Part shown: piece after piece, positions 26,901 to 36,785 of the stretch | Layout of the letters: each line of letters begins with the position of its first letter | How positions within the stretch are numbered: the stretch's first letter is position 1 | From: Pseudomonas paeninsulae | GTDB lineage: Bacteria > Pseudomonadota > Gammaproteobacteria > Pseudomonadales > Pseudomonadaceae | DNA length: 64,000 nucleotides | Assembly (NCBI RefSeq): GCF_035621475.1 | Contig: NZ_CP141799.1 | Span: 3,150,501-3,214,500, forward strand | Reading direction: 5' to 3' | Notes under the pieces: generated by a model | What the model saw: the letters and a program-made list of their open reading frames with translations, nothing else | Database searches by the model: none | Told to the model about the DNA's origin: nothing | Made by a program: the position numbers and the translations under genes

Positions 26901-28550
26901 TCAGTGTTGCGGATAAGGGATCCAGCTTTGGTTCTCCATGCGCAGGTAATGCTCGTTGTGCAGGCGCACCATTACACTGCCCTCGTTCTCCGCCACCACC
27001 ACGTCCAATTGCGGAAGGTCGTGGGTCACACTGAGCAGGTCGAAGTCGGCATTGCGGTAGGCCTCGCCATCGACCAACCGTGCGATCAGCTCGGACAAGG
27101 CCTGATAGCTGCTCGGCGCCTGGATATGCAGCGACTGCTGCGGCAATTGCGCCTTGGCATTGATCAGCTTGAGCCCGGCCGGAATGTGGGTAACCGTCGG
27201 GCTGGGAATCTCGCGCATGCCCTTGACCTGCATCAGATCACCGCGCAGGGCCGCACCATGCTCGGCGACTATGACCAGCAGCACGGGTTTGGCAGAGGCC
27301 TGCAAATGCTCGATGAAGCTGTCGAGGTCATCCAGCACCTGACGCAAACTGGTCGTGTAGTCGGCGCTGACGGCCTTGCCGGTGGCCTTGTCCACCCGAC
27401 GATTGCCATCGTGCAAGGTGCTGGAGTTGTAGAACAATGCCTCGCGCGGCGAGCCTGAACTCAGGCGCTGCTGCCACCACCGCGTCAGCACTTCCTGATC
27501 ACGATAAATGGGCCAGCCGTCGAATCCGGTCAATGCCGGGCGTAACTCGCCGAGTGGGTTGGCCACCGCTTGTAGGCGGCCACCGTCACGCAACAACCCG
27601 AGCAGGTTGTCGAAGTGACCGGTGTGGTTGAGCAGGAAGCCATCGGTGTAACCCAGTTGCTTGAGGTTTTCGAACAGGAAGCATTGCTTGGCCGCGGGGC
27701 GATACAAAGCGGCATTCGACGTCTGGCCACAACTGGCGCGCAACAAGCGCAGCACTGCCGGGCCGCTGTAGGTGGCCGCGGAGTTGAAATCATCGAAGAG
27801 GATATCCATCTTGGCCCACAATGGATGTTGGCGCATGCCTGACTCCTCAAGATCATCCCAGGCCAGGGAGCAGATATTCAACATCAGCACATCAACGGGT
27901 ACGGCATCGGCCGCCAGCTCGCTGGGGAATTGCGTAACCTGCTGCCCCTGGCTCGCATAAAAGTCGTCCAGGGCCGCGTTCAAAAAAGCATCATCGATTA
28001 CCGCAGGCACCACATCGCCGGCCATGGGAGCGATGCTTGCGGGGGTCGTCAGCAGCACCGGAACGGCCCCCTGCCGTGGCACGAACAGTTGGGCATTACC
28101 CACCACCAGCACCAGCACCAGGGCCACCACGGTAAAGCTGGTGACCCGGATCCACTGGCTGACGAACAGGTAACCGACCAGCAGGATCAACCCCGCGGCG
28201 AGCCAGGTTGGATTGATGAAGCGCCCCAGCAACTCCAGCATGTAGTCAGGACTGAACTGGCTGACCTTGGCTGAACTGGCGATCAGACGGCTGAACGGCG
28301 GCAGCCAGCTGTCGTAATAATACAGCGCGACCCCCAGCGGAATGGCGAGCACATGGCGCAGCCGATGCAGCCATTGCGGCGGCAAAGGCAACAGCAGGAA
28401 AGCGGCGAAAGCCAGATTCTCCAGGGCATGAAAATTCAGCTGGCCATACCAGAGCAAAACCAGCTTGGTGATGAAGTAGAAGTTCCACACGCCCAGACCA
28501 CGCCAGGAACTCATGGCAGCTGGTGACGCCAAAGCACTGCCTTGCTGCAT
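26901..28550 (-). CDS. bcsG: Cellulose phosphoethanolamine transferase BcsG
   Basis: From the ATG at 28550 (GAGGG six bases upstream) the protein has 549 residues. Four to five membrane segments occupy residues 20-165. The periplasmic alkaline-phosphatase-like domain follows, with VLMLNICSLAWDD, the catalytic serine in ATYSGPAVLRLLRASCGQ (Ser262), and Glu430-His431 in VAEHGAALRGD, matching E. coli BcsG residues Ser278 and Glu442-His443. The enzyme adds phosphoethanolamine from phospholipid to nascent cellulose. It converges on bcsC rather than belonging to the operon, and neither bcsE nor bcsF is in this window. Confidence 0.93.
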   Translation of the reverse strand: MQQGSALASPAAMSSWRGLGVWNFYFITKLVLLWYGQLNFHALENLAFAAFLLLPLPPQWLHRLRHVLAIPLGVALYYYDSWLPPFSRLIASSAKVSQFSPDYMLELLGRFINPTWLAAGLILLVGYLFVSQWIRVTSFTVVALVLVLVVGNAQLFVPRQGAVPVLLTTPASIAPMAGDVVPAVIDDAFLNAALDDFYASQGQQVTQFPSELAADAVPVDVLMLNICSLAWDDLEESGMRQHPLWAKMDILFDDFNSAATYSGPAVLRLLRASCGQTSNAALYRPAAKQCFLFENLKQLGYTDGFLLNHTGHFDNLLGLLRDGGRLQAVANPLGELRPALTGFDGWPIYRDQEVLTRWWQQRLSSGSPREALFYNSSTLHDGNRRVDKATGKAVSADYTTSLRQVLDDLDSFIEHLQASAKPVLLVIVAEHGAALRGDLMQVKGMREIPSPTVTHIPAGLKLINAKAQLPQQSLHIQAPSSYQALSELIARLVDGEAYRNADFDLLSVTHDLPQLDVVVAENEGSVMVRLHNEHYLRMENQSWIPYPQH

Positions 28551-28702
28551 AGCCAACCCTCAAGTAGTCAATGCTGCTGCATGCGGTTCTTGCGCTGCAT
28601 CGCCCTAGCGAGCAGAACCGGCATCATGCGTTAAGCATTGCTGCTGATTGGCAAAAGGCAAATGCCGATTGGCTTTTGATCGAGTTTATACGGGGGGTTT
28701 GA

Positions 28703-28724
28703 GGCGGTCGCTGGCGCAACCGCC
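28703..28724 (-). terminator. Possible terminator hairpin after the lipoprotein gene
   Basis: GGCGGT and ACCGCC pair with a 10-base loop, just beyond the lipoprotein gene stop. The minus-strand flank is pyrimidine-rich but not a clean T-run, so this is tentative. Confidence 0.35.
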
Positions 28725-28732
28725 TGGAGGGT

Positions 28733-29011
28733 CTAACGGCCGGCGCGCGACTCGCGAATGTAGAAACGCGCCCGCTCGGACTTGCTGGTGCAGCCCTTGT
28801 AGGCTTCGAATTGCTGCTGGGTTTTCGCCGCGGTCAGCAGCGACAGGGCTTTGGAGTAGCTCACGGTGCCGGTAAAACCTTCGGCCTTGGCCAGATCCAG
28901 CTCGGCCCAGGCCGCATTCAGTTGATTGGCGCAACTATCGCGATAGGCGGTTTTTCCGGCACAACCGGCCAGCACCAGGGCGATCATCGGTAGCAAGATC
29001 CAGGCTTTCAT
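28733..29011 (-). CDS. Small putative lipoprotein of unknown function
   Basis: From the ATG at 29011 (AAGGAG eight bases upstream) the product has 92 residues. A lipoprotein signal peptide ends in LVLAGC, so Cys18 should be lipidated. The mature part is helical, with two further cysteines (SCANQLN and KGCTSKS) that could form a disulfide. Its middle (AWAELDLAKAEGFTGTVSYSKALSLLTAAKT) resembles a short helical repeat. I know no function. Homologues sit beside selD/mnmH in Pseudomonas by memory, but there is no reason to link it to selenium. The frame is open upstream to 29092 without support. Confidence 0.75.
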   Translation of the reverse strand: MKAWILLPMIALVLAGCAGKTAYRDSCANQLNAAWAELDLAKAEGFTGTVSYSKALSLLTAAKTQQQFEAYKGCTSKSERARFYIRESRAGR

Positions 29012-29110
29012 GTTGCGCACTCCTTGATATCGGGAAACAACTAGAGATCGATGATGCAATATGACGACCGCAGGGCGGAAAAGTGCCTGCACTCGTCAAC
29101 AATGACCCTA

Positions 29111-30211
29111 TTAAGAATGGCTGCGCTGACGTAGAAACGCCACTACGTCTGCCTGCTCGCCCACAAACTCGATTCGCCCGGCCTTGTTCTCGCGCTGGAA
29201 GGCATACATGGGATCGTAATACTCGACCAGCAGCGCTTCGATCCAGCCGCGGTGCAGATCCACCACGCCTTGGCTCTGCTGCTCCAGCAGGGCTTGATCC
29301 ATGATCGCCGCCAGACGCTGGTAACGTTCACCACCCAGACGCTTGAGGATGTTCGCCAGACTCTGCTGCAGTTGCTCGGCGAAGGCCTTGAAGCCCTCCT
29401 CCGCGCCATGTAAGGCGATGAATTCGGCACACAGGTCGATTACGTAATCCTTGAGAATACGCTCGACCCGGCCCGCCAGGCTGTCTTCCAGCCAGATCAG
29501 GGGGAACTCCTGCATGCCCTGGTAGAGTTCCAGCGGCAGGGCGCTTTTGCCGATGATGCGGCCCTCATCCTCGAGCACGAATTGCTCGATGCCCGTCGCG
29601 CGTTTTTTCAGAATGTCGATGGCCAGGGCATTTTCGAAGTCAATCTGCGCCGGCTGGACAGTGACGCGCTTGCCGAAGCTGGAGCCGCGATGATTGGCAT
29701 GCCCTTCCAGATCCAGGCTGTTGTCGAGTTGGGCGATCACCTCGGTCTTGCCGGTGCCGGTCATGCCGCCGACCAGAATGAAGTCGCACTGCGCCGTCGC
29801 CTGCAGGGTGGTTTCCAGGAGGAAGGTACGCATCGCCTTATAGCCGCCGATCACCCGCGGGTAGTCGATGCCCGCCTCGCTGCTCAGCCATTGCTGGACG
29901 ATCTGCGAGCGCAGACCGCCGCGAAAGCAATACAGATAGCCCTCGGGATTGGCCCTGGCGAAGGCCGCCCAAGCCTCGATCCGTGCGGCCTTGACGTCCC
30001 CACTGACCAATTGATGACCCAGTTCGATGGCGGCCTGCTGGCCGCGCTGTTTGTAACAGGTGCCGACTCTCTGCCGCTCGTCGTCGTCCATCAGCGGCAG
30101 GTTGCGCACGCCGGGGAAGGCGCCCTTGGCGAATTCCACAGGAGCCCGGGCATCCATCATTGGCGTGTCGTTGAGAAACAACTGGCGATAGTCGCTACTG
30201 TTGTCACGCAT
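29111..30211 (-). CDS. mnmH: tRNA 2-selenouridine synthase
   Basis: The 366-residue protein (also called SelU or YbbB) starts at the ATG at 30211, which overlaps the selD stop in TGATG. The rhodanese-like domain (residues 1-125) carries the catalytic Cys95 in [12 protein letters not shown]. The P-loop domain carries [11 protein letters not shown] at 148-158. The enzyme converts 2-thiouridine to 2-selenouridine at the wobble position of tRNA for Lys, Glu and Gln, using selenophosphate from the upstream gene product. Co-transcription with selD is the usual arrangement. Confidence 0.95.
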   Translation of the reverse strand: MRDNSSDYRQLFLNDTPMMDARAPVEFAKGAFPGVRNLPLMDDDERQRVGTCYKQRGQQAAIELGHQLVSGDVKAARIEAWAAFARANPEGYLYCFRGGLRSQIVQQWLSSEAGIDYPRVIGGYKAMRTFLLETTLQATAQCDFILVGGMTGTGKTEVIAQLDNSLDLEGHANHRGSSFGKRVTVQPAQIDFENALAIDILKKRATGIEQFVLEDEGRIIGKSALPLELYQGMQEFPLIWLEDSLAGRVERILKDYVIDLCAEFIALHGAEEGFKAFAEQLQQSLANILKRLGGERYQRLAAIMDQALLEQQSQGVVDLHRGWIEALLVEYYDPMYAFQRENKAGRIEFVGEQADVVAFLRQRSHS

Positions 30212-31245
30212 CACAGCACCTCGACGGCGTAACGTTGTCGCTCGAGCAGCTGGCCAATCGGCTCGAGCGCCAGATCCAGTTCGGCGGCGAGCGCCAGGAA
30301 CTCCGCTTCGCCCTCGGCGGTCACCGCAATCAGCAAGCCGCCGCTGGTCTGCGGGTCGCACAGCAGAAGTTTGTACAGTTCGGGTAGCGGCGCAACCTTC
30401 TCGCCGTAACTGTCGAAGTTACGCTGGGTACCACCCGGCACACAGCCCTGTTCCAGGTAGTACTCGACGCTGGCCAGACGCGGCACTTTGGCGAACTCGA
30501 CGCGTGCGGTCAGGCCGCTGCCGTCGGCCATCTCGAGCAGATGCCCGAGCAGGCCGAAGCCGGTGACATCGGTCATCGCAGTCACCCCGGCGAGCTTGCC
30601 GAAACGGCTGCCCGGTTTGTTCAGCGTGCACATCCAGTCGCGCGCCAGGCCGACATCCTCGCTGCGCAGCTTGGCCTGTTTCTCCGCGGTAGTGAGGATG
30701 CCGATGCCCAGAGGCTTGCTCAGGTACAGCTTGCACCCCGCCGTGGCGGTGTCATTGCGCTTCATATGGCGTTTTTCCACCAGGCCGGTGACGGCCAGGC
30801 CGAAAATCGGCTCGGGCGCATCGATCGAGTGTCCGCCCGCCAGCGTAATACCCGCTTGGTCACACACCGCACGGGCACCGCGAATTACCTCACGGGCGAC
30901 TTCCGGGGCCAGTACATTGACCGGCCAGCCGAGAATGGCGATGGCCATCAGCGGGTCGGCGCCCATCGCATAGATGTCGCTGATCGCGTTGGTCGCGGCG
31001 ATCCGGCCAAAGTCGAAGGGATCGTCGACGATCGGCATGAAGAAGTCGGTGGTCGACACCACCCCGCGCTCTTCGTCGATGGCGTAGACCGCCGCATCGT
31101 CACGCGAGGTATTGCCGACCCACAGCTTGGGGTCGAGATTCTGCGCACCACTGCCAGCCAGGATCACTTCCAGCACCTTGGGGGAAATCTTGCACCCGCA
31201 GCCAGCGCCGTGGCTGTACTGGGTCAAACGGATCGGCTCGCTCAT
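30211..31245 (-). CDS. selD: Selenide, water dikinase (selenophosphate synthase)
   Basis: The 344-residue protein has the N-terminal [13 protein letters not shown] motif with Cys16, Cys18 and Lys19, matching E. coli Cys17 and Lys20. It is a cysteine form, not selenocysteine. AIR-synthase-type motifs follow: [20 protein letters not shown], the [14 protein letters not shown] metal and nucleotide loop, and [10 protein letters not shown]. It makes selenophosphate from selenide and ATP. Its partner mnmH follows with overlapping codons. I see no selA or selB here, so the local role is tRNA modification. Confidence 0.96.
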   Translation of the reverse strand: MSEPIRLTQYSHGAGCGCKISPKVLEVILAGSGAQNLDPKLWVGNTSRDDAAVYAIDEERGVVSTTDFFMPIVDDPFDFGRIAATNAISDIYAMGADPLMAIAILGWPVNVLAPEVAREVIRGARAVCDQAGITLAGGHSIDAPEPIFGLAVTGLVEKRHMKRNDTATAGCKLYLSKPLGIGILTTAEKQAKLRSEDVGLARDWMCTLNKPGSRFGKLAGVTAMTDVTGFGLLGHLLEMADGSGLTARVEFAKVPRLASVEYYLEQGCVPGGTQRNFDSYGEKVAPLPELYKLLLCDPQTSGGLLIAVTAEGEAEFLALAAELDLALEPIGQLLERQRYAVEVL

Positions 31246-31356
31246 GCATTTTCACTCATATCGTCGACAGGCGGCGGCATTCTAGCAAATGTGGCCTTGG
31301 CTCCAGTGATCGCCACGCGTATCTTGATAAAACAATGCGTTACGGGGGATTAATAG

Positions 31357-32391
31357 ATGACTCAACGGGTAGCGCTGGTCTTGGGGGCGGGGGGCGCGCG
31401 CGGTTACGCGCACATTGGCGTAATCGAAGAGCTGGAGGCGCGTGGCTATGAGATCGCCTGCATCGCCGGCTGCTCCATGGGCGCGGTGGTCGGTGGCATC
31501 TACGCCGCCGGCAAGCTCAAGGAGTACCGCGACTGGATCCAGAGCCTGGATTACCTGGACGTGCTGCGCCTGCTCGATGTCAGCTTCCGCCTGGGCGCCA
31601 TTCGCGGCGAGAAGGTGTTCGGCAAGATCCGCGAGATCCTTGGCGAGATCAATATCGAGGATCTGCCGATTCCCTTCACCGCGGTCGCCACCGACCTGAC
31701 CAATCAACAGGAGATCTGGTTTCAGGAGGGCTGCCTGCATAAGGCCATGCGCGCCTCGGCGGCGATCCCCAGCCTGTTCACCCCGGTCATCCAGGGCAAG
31801 CGCATGCTAGTCGACGGCAGCCTGCTCAATCCGCTGCCAATCGTGCCGGTGGTCTCCAGCCACTGCGACCTGATCATCGCGGTCAACCTCAACTCGAACA
31901 ACCAGCGCCACTACCAATTGCCGACAATCGAACGGCATCCGGTACTGAAAGAGCGTTTTGACGTGATGATGGCCACACTCGGCTCGCGACTGCCTTCGCT
32001 GCGCCGCAAGAGTGGCAACGCCGATGAACTCTTGCTGATGGAAGAGCGCAAGGTTGCCGAGCAATTCGATCCCTGGTTGCAGAACGCTGACGAGCCTGAA
32101 CCGGCACAAGCCACCGAGGCGGCTGCACAGGCCACACCGAAATCGGCCAACGACTCCCACATCGCCGACATCAGCGGCCCTGCATCCTTGCTGGAAGTGA
32201 TCAACCAGAGTTTCGAGGTCATGCAGACCTCGCTGGCACAGTACAAGATCGCCGGCTATCCGCCGGACATCCTGATCAACGTGCCTAGGCGCGCCTGTCG
32301 CTTCTTCGAGTTCCACAAGGCTCCAGAACTGATCATGCTCGGTCGGCAGATCGCTCGCGACACCTTGGACAAGTACGAGCAAGACAACTAG
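31357..32391 (+). CDS. Patatin-like phospholipase family protein (RssA-like)
   Basis: The 344-residue protein starts VALVLGAGGARGYAHIGVIEELE (the oxyanion hole GGxR/K) and has the nucleophile elbow GCSMG (Ser near 47). The catalytic Asp is in LVDGSLLNPLP, with Ser after DG where DGG or DGA is usual. A long C-terminal region (about 215-344) contains a charged, Ala/Glu-rich linker and SLLEVINQSFEVMQTSLAQY. Patatins hydrolyse acyl esters; RssA-like members in bacteria are poorly defined. The ATG follows GGGGGATTAATAG. It is divergent from selD and convergent with the ABC export operon. Confidence 0.88.
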   Translation: MTQRVALVLGAGGARGYAHIGVIEELEARGYEIACIAGCSMGAVVGGIYAAGKLKEYRDWIQSLDYLDVLRLLDVSFRLGAIRGEKVFGKIREILGEINIEDLPIPFTAVATDLTNQQEIWFQEGCLHKAMRASAAIPSLFTPVIQGKRMLVDGSLLNPLPIVPVVSSHCDLIIAVNLNSNNQRHYQLPTIERHPVLKERFDVMMATLGSRLPSLRRKSGNADELLLMEERKVAEQFDPWLQNADEPEPAQATEAAAQATPKSANDSHIADISGPASLLEVINQSFEVMQTSLAQYKIAGYPPDILINVPRRACRFFEFHKAPELIMLGRQIARDTLDKYEQDN

Positions 32392-32406
32392 GCGAACTGC
32401 CCCGGG

Positions 32407-33603
32407 CTATTCGCTGCGCAGCGCCTCGACCGGATGCATGCGCGCGGCCCGGCGGGCCGGAGCGATACCCGCGAGAACCCCGACCACCCCAGCCAGCAGC
32501 AGAGCCAGGAACAGGAACAGCGGCTGCAGGCTGAGCGGCAAACCGGGCACCCCCAGGTGCAAGCCGACGAGCAATAGTCCAACCAACAGCAGGCCAAGCA
32601 CGCCGCCTAGCAAGGACAGCAGCAGCGCCTCGCCGAGAAACAAGCCAAGCACTTGGCGTGGCGAGGCGCCAATGGCGCGCAGCAGGCCGATCTCCGCGGC
32701 GCGTTCGGCCACGGTAGTGGTCATGATGGTAAGGATACCCACCGCCCCAACCAACAGGGAGATACCGCCGAGGGCGCCGACGGCGACCGTCAGGCTCGCG
32801 AGGATCCGATCGAGACTGCGCAGCATGTCGTCCTGGGTGGTGAGGCTGAAGTCCTCGCTGCCGTGACGCTCGATCAGCAGTTGGCGAATTTTTTCGCTGA
32901 GCGCCAGGGAGTGGGTGGCGGCGCTGAACACCACGTTGATCTTCGCCAGCCCGCTGCGATTGAACAGGCTTTGCGCCCAGTCGGCCGGGATATAGGCAAT
33001 GTCGTCGACGTCAAAGCCGAGCAACTGGCCCTTCTTTTCCATCACTCCAATCACGCGGAAACGCGTACCGCCAACGCGAACCAGCTCACCCAGCGGGTTG
33101 GCTTCGCCGAATAGCTCCAGGCGCAACCTGTGGCCAAGCACCACGTAGGGCGGCGAGCGGCCACCACGCGCTTCTGGCAGGAACTGCCCGAGCGCCAGTT
33201 TGAAGCGCCAGGCCTGGGCCATCTGATAACCGCAACCGAGCACCCCGGTATGGCGGCTGCGGGCGCCGAACTGGATATCGCCATTACCCTGAATAATCGG
33301 CACCACCGCCTCGACATGGGGCAATCCACGCAGGGCGTCGGCATCGGCGATGCTCAGCGGCCGCACACTGCTGAGCAGACCACCGAGCCCGCTGGTGCGG
33401 ATCATGCCCGGGCGGATCGAAATGTTACGCGAGCCGAACTGGGCGAAGTTGTCCAGCACATAGCCGCGCAAGCCTTCGCCGATGGAGGTGAGCAGCGTCA
33501 CTGCGGCGATACCAATGGCCACGCCAAGTAGCGTCAGCAGGCTGCGCAGTGGCCGGCTGAGCAACGCCGAGCAGATCAGCCTCAGGCCATCACGCAGTTG
33601 CAT
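32407..33603 (-). CDS. MacB-like ABC transporter permease, second of two
   Basis: The 398-residue protein has an N-terminal membrane segment (LRSLLTLLGVAIGIAAVTLLTS), a large periplasmic MacB_PCD domain, and three C-terminal membrane segments with the FtsX motif ERAAEIGLLRAIGASPRQVLGLFLGEALLLS. It ends in PARRAARMHPVEALRSE. No ATPase domain is fused, unlike E. coli MacB. The start overlaps the stop of the other permease in TGATG. By family it works in a mechanotransmission-type exporter, powered by the ATPase encoded two genes upstream. Confidence 0.9.
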   Translation of the reverse strand: MQLRDGLRLICSALLSRPLRSLLTLLGVAIGIAAVTLLTSIGEGLRGYVLDNFAQFGSRNISIRPGMIRTSGLGGLLSSVRPLSIADADALRGLPHVEAVVPIIQGNGDIQFGARSRHTGVLGCGYQMAQAWRFKLALGQFLPEARGGRSPPYVVLGHRLRLELFGEANPLGELVRVGGTRFRVIGVMEKKGQLLGFDVDDIAYIPADWAQSLFNRSGLAKINVVFSAATHSLALSEKIRQLLIERHGSEDFSLTTQDDMLRSLDRILASLTVAVGALGGISLLVGAVGILTIMTTTVAERAAEIGLLRAIGASPRQVLGLFLGEALLLSLLGGVLGLLLVGLLLVGLHLGVPGLPLSLQPLFLFLALLLAGVVGVLAGIAPARRAARMHPVEALRSE

Positions 33604-34817
33604 CAGCGCGTTCCTCCGGCTGGCCGTAGTGCCACTACCGGGGCCATCGCGGCAGCCCGACTGGCCGGCAGCCAGGCGAACAACAGCGCGCAGAACAGCG
33701 CCAACGCCAGCCCGCTAAGCCTGGCCCACCAGGGTGCATAAAACCCGACATGCAGCGCTTCGCGGCCGAGCCAGAGAGCCCCCTCACCGAGCAACAAGCC
33801 GCCCAGGGCTCCGACCAGAGCGAGCAGCAGTGCCTCGCCGAGAAACAACAGACGCACCTGGCCGGCCGTGGCACCGATGGCCTTGAGCAGACCGATTTCT
33901 GCGGTCCGCTGGCTAACCGAAATCCAGGTGACGTTCATGATCAGAATGCCCGCCACCAGCAGACTGATGGCGGCGATCCCGCTCACGGCCAGCGTGAGCG
34001 TCGCGAGGATGTCATTGAAGGCAACCAGCATGCTGTCCTGACTGATCAGGGTCACGTCCTCCTTACCCTCGTGGCGCGCCTTGAGGGTAGCGAGAATCTG
34101 CTGCCTGCTGATCGCCAGGAACGCCGGGCCGCGCACCTCGACGAACACCCGTAGCAAACCTTCGCGATCGAACAGCGCCTGGGCACTGGCCACCGGAATA
34201 ATCAGCAGCTCGGCGAAGTCCATGCCCAAGGACTCGCCCCGCTCGGCCAGTATGCCGATCACGCGAAAGCGCCGGTCGCCCGCGCGCAACCATTCGCCGA
34301 GGGCCGGACGGGCACCGAACAGTTCTCGGCGCAACCTGGCCCCGATCACGCAGACTGCGTCGGCCTGACCCGGATCGAGTGCCGGCAGCGGTTGGCCATG
34401 GGCGACCTCGAGCTGGCGGATGGCGAAAAACTCGCGGGTGCTGCCGACAATCAGCGCCTCGCGACTACGGTTGTCGACGCTCACCTGCGCCTGTCCGACC
34501 TGCAGCGGCGCAACCCGCCAGACATGGGGCAAACGGCCAATGGCCTGGGCGTCCTGCACCGTCAGGTCGCGCGGAGCCATGCCGGTGATTGGCGGCATGC
34601 CGCCACTGGTCTCGTTGCGCCCGGGCAAGATGATCAAGGTGTTGCGTCCGAGCAGGGCAAACTCGCTGAGCACGTAGCTGCGTGCGCCCTCACCGAGGCC
34701 GGTGAGGAGAATCACCGCAAGTACCCCAATGCCGATAGCCAGCAACAGCATCGCACTGCGCGAACCGTGCCCGCGCAGGGCGCCGAGCCAGAGCCCCAGG
34801 GCATCGATGCCGCGCAT
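33603..34817 (-). CDS. MacB-like ABC transporter permease, first of two
   Basis: The 404-residue protein has the same layout as the next gene product: an N-terminal membrane helix (RSAMLLLAIGIGVLAVILLTGLG), a periplasmic domain, and an FtsX-type C-terminal domain with QRTAEIGLLKAIGATAGQVRLLFLGEALLLALVGALGG. The two permeases are clearly related but differ throughout, so they may form a heterodimer. The junctions with the ATPase gene and the second permease both overlap as TGATG, which suggests balanced synthesis. The substrate is unknown. Confidence 0.9.
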   Translation of the reverse strand: MRGIDALGLWLGALRGHGSRSAMLLLAIGIGVLAVILLTGLGEGARSYVLSEFALLGRNTLIILPGRNETSGGMPPITGMAPRDLTVQDAQAIGRLPHVWRVAPLQVGQAQVSVDNRSREALIVGSTREFFAIRQLEVAHGQPLPALDPGQADAVCVIGARLRRELFGARPALGEWLRAGDRRFRVIGILAERGESLGMDFAELLIIPVASAQALFDREGLLRVFVEVRGPAFLAISRQQILATLKARHEGKEDVTLISQDSMLVAFNDILATLTLAVSGIAAISLLVAGILIMNVTWISVSQRTAEIGLLKAIGATAGQVRLLFLGEALLLALVGALGGLLLGEGALWLGREALHVGFYAPWWARLSGLALALFCALLFAWLPASRAAAMAPVVALRPAGGTR

Positions 34818-35500
34818 CAGGCCGGCTCCAACTGCGCCTCATCGACAATGCGTCCATCGCGCAGCCTGAGCTGACGATGGGCACGCGCCGCATGCTGGGC
34901 ATCGTGGGTCACCACGATCAGGGTCAGGCCCTCGGCATTGAGCTCCTCCAACAACGTGAACACCTCGCCGCCGGCATGGCTGTCGAGGTTGCCGGTGGGT
35001 TCGTCGGCTAACAAAAGTGCCGGCTGCATAACCATCGCCCGGGCGATGGCGACCCGCTGGCGTTGCCCGCCCGACAGCTCGCCCGGCCGATGCTTGAGGC
35101 GATTGCCGAGCCCTAGCCGCTCCACCAGCTCGCCACTGCGCTGGCGCCGCAGGTTCGGCGCGATGCCCGCGAGCAGCATCGGCAACTCGATATTCTCCTG
35201 CGCGGTCAACCGCGGGATCAGGTGGTAGGACTGGAACACGAAACCGATCATACGACTGCGCAATTCGGCACGACGTGCCTCGCTGAGCGCCGCCGTCGGC
35301 TCGCCGTCGAGCCAATACTCGCCGGAATCGGGCGCATCCAGCAGGCCAAGGATGTTGAGCAGCGTCGACTTGCCCGAACCGGACGGCCCCATCACGGCCA
35401 GGTAATCGCCCGAACGAATGTCCAGCTGCAGCGCATTCAGCCCCATGACTTTCTGCTCGCCGGCCTGGAAGCAACGCGTCAACCCGCGCAGACGGATCAT
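34817..35500 (-). CDS. ABC transporter ATP-binding protein (MacB/LolD type)
   Basis: The 227-residue ATPase has Walker A GPSGSGKST (38-46), the Q-loop in FVFQSYHLIPRLTA, the signature LSGGQRQRVAIARAM, Walker B LLLADEPTGNLD and the H-loop VVTHDAQHAA. SYHLIPRLTAQENIELPML is typical of the MacB/LolD/FtsE subfamily. It should power the two permeases that follow. The start overlaps the stop of the periplasmic adaptor gene in ATGA, and the stop overlaps the first permease start. Confidence 0.94.
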   Translation of the reverse strand: MIRLRGLTRCFQAGEQKVMGLNALQLDIRSGDYLAVMGPSGSGKSTLLNILGLLDAPDSGEYWLDGEPTAALSEARRAELRSRMIGFVFQSYHLIPRLTAQENIELPMLLAGIAPNLRRQRSGELVERLGLGNRLKHRPGELSGGQRQRVAIARAMVMQPALLLADEPTGNLDSHAGGEVFTLLEELNAEGLTLIVVTHDAQHAARAHRQLRLRDGRIVDEAQLEPA

Positions 35501-36648
35501 CGTAACGGCTCCGCGGTGTTGCTCGAGATCACCGCGACCCCATCCTTGAGTCCGTCCTGGTTGAGGCTGGCGAGGATGTGCTCACCCTCCGCCAAGCCGC
35601 CCAGCACCTCGGTCCAGCGCCAGTTGGCCAGACCGGTATTCAGCGCCACTTCGTTGAGCAACCCGGTTCCAGAGTCGTAACGCAGTACCCGGCGCCCCTC
35701 CAGCAACGTTTCGGTCGGGATGCGCAGGCTGCCGGCACTCTGCTCCAACAGAATTTCCACATCGGCGCTGTAACCGGTGAGCAAGGCCACATCAACCGGT
35801 AACTGGACGAAGCGCACCTCGACATTGACGGTCCGCGCCTGTTTCTCCAACTCGGTTATGAATGGTGCAATGCGGCTCACCTGACCGGCGAAATGGCGCC
35901 CGCGGAAGGCGTCCAGGCTGATGCGTACCGACATGCCGATGCTCACGCGTCCGGCATCTACCTCGTCGATCGGCGCCTCGACATACAGACAACTGTCATC
36001 GATCAGATCCACCGCCGGCGGCGTGGGAATCCCCGGCGGTGACGGGGTGACGAACTCGCCCAGTTCGCCATTGATCTGCGCGACTATGCCGGAGAACGGT
36101 GCGCGCAGGGTGGCTTGATCGAGCAGCGAACGCTGCAACGCCAGATTGGCTTCGGCCTCGCGGATCAGCGTAGCGCTGGAGGTGCACACCAGCTGCGCCA
36201 GATGCGCCTTGGTTTCGGCCTGGTCCAGGCGGTCCGCGGAAGCCAACTGGCGCTCCGCCAGATGGCGCAGGCGCTGATAATCGCGCTGACCCAGGCCGGC
36301 ACTGCGGCAACGTTGCTCACGGGCATTGCGCTTGTCCTCGAGGCGCGCTTCGGCTGCCTGCACCCGAGCCAGTAGGTCATCCTGACGCAGCCGCATCAAG
36401 ACCTCGCCAGCTTGCACCTGCTGCCCTTCCTCGACCAGCAACTCACTGACCTGCCCGCCAGTATTGAATGACAGGCGCGACCGTCGGCAGGACTTCAGCG
36501 TACCGGCACGGGTATTGGCCACCAACGTTTCCACTGGTCCGCGTTCGACCGCATAGAGCTGAACCGGCATCGGCTGGGGTTGGTTCCACCACCAAACAAA
36601 CGTCAATAAACCAGCTGACACTACAAGCGTGATCAATAGGCTGCGCAT
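35497..36648 (-). CDS. Periplasmic adaptor (HlyD/MacA-like) of an ABC exporter
   Basis: The 383-residue protein has an N-terminal membrane anchor (LLITLVVSAGLLTFVWWW), a lipoyl half-motif GQVSELLVEEGQQVQAGEVLMRL, an alpha-helical hairpin rich in Arg, Ala and Gln (residues about 90-160), the returning half-motif TLRAPFSGIVAQINGELGEF, and a beta-barrel region. This is the MacA/HlyD adaptor pattern, linking an inner-membrane exporter to an outer-membrane channel. No TolC-like gene is in the operon, so a general one may be used. It heads the four-gene unit, with AGAGGCACAT before the ATG. The helical hairpin contains two cysteines (RCRS, VCTS). Confidence 0.9.
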   Translation of the reverse strand: MRSLLITLVVSAGLLTFVWWWNQPQPMPVQLYAVERGPVETLVANTRAGTLKSCRRSRLSFNTGGQVSELLVEEGQQVQAGEVLMRLRQDDLLARVQAAEARLEDKRNAREQRCRSAGLGQRDYQRLRHLAERQLASADRLDQAETKAHLAQLVCTSSATLIREAEANLALQRSLLDQATLRAPFSGIVAQINGELGEFVTPSPPGIPTPPAVDLIDDSCLYVEAPIDEVDAGRVSIGMSVRISLDAFRGRHFAGQVSRIAPFITELEKQARTVNVEVRFVQLPVDVALLTGYSADVEILLEQSAGSLRIPTETLLEGRRVLRYDSGTGLLNEVALNTGLANWRWTEVLGGLAEGEHILASLNQDGLKDGVAVISSNTAEPLR

Positions 36649-36785
36649 ATGTGCCTCTATTTTGACACCATCAGCTTGAGCCTAGGTCAGCTAGAGGCAC
36701 TCAACAACGCAAGGGGATGCTATTGGTCGCTTGATAAATATTCTTAACCCCAAAAGGGCGCATACGCAGCGATGAAGCAGCGCTG

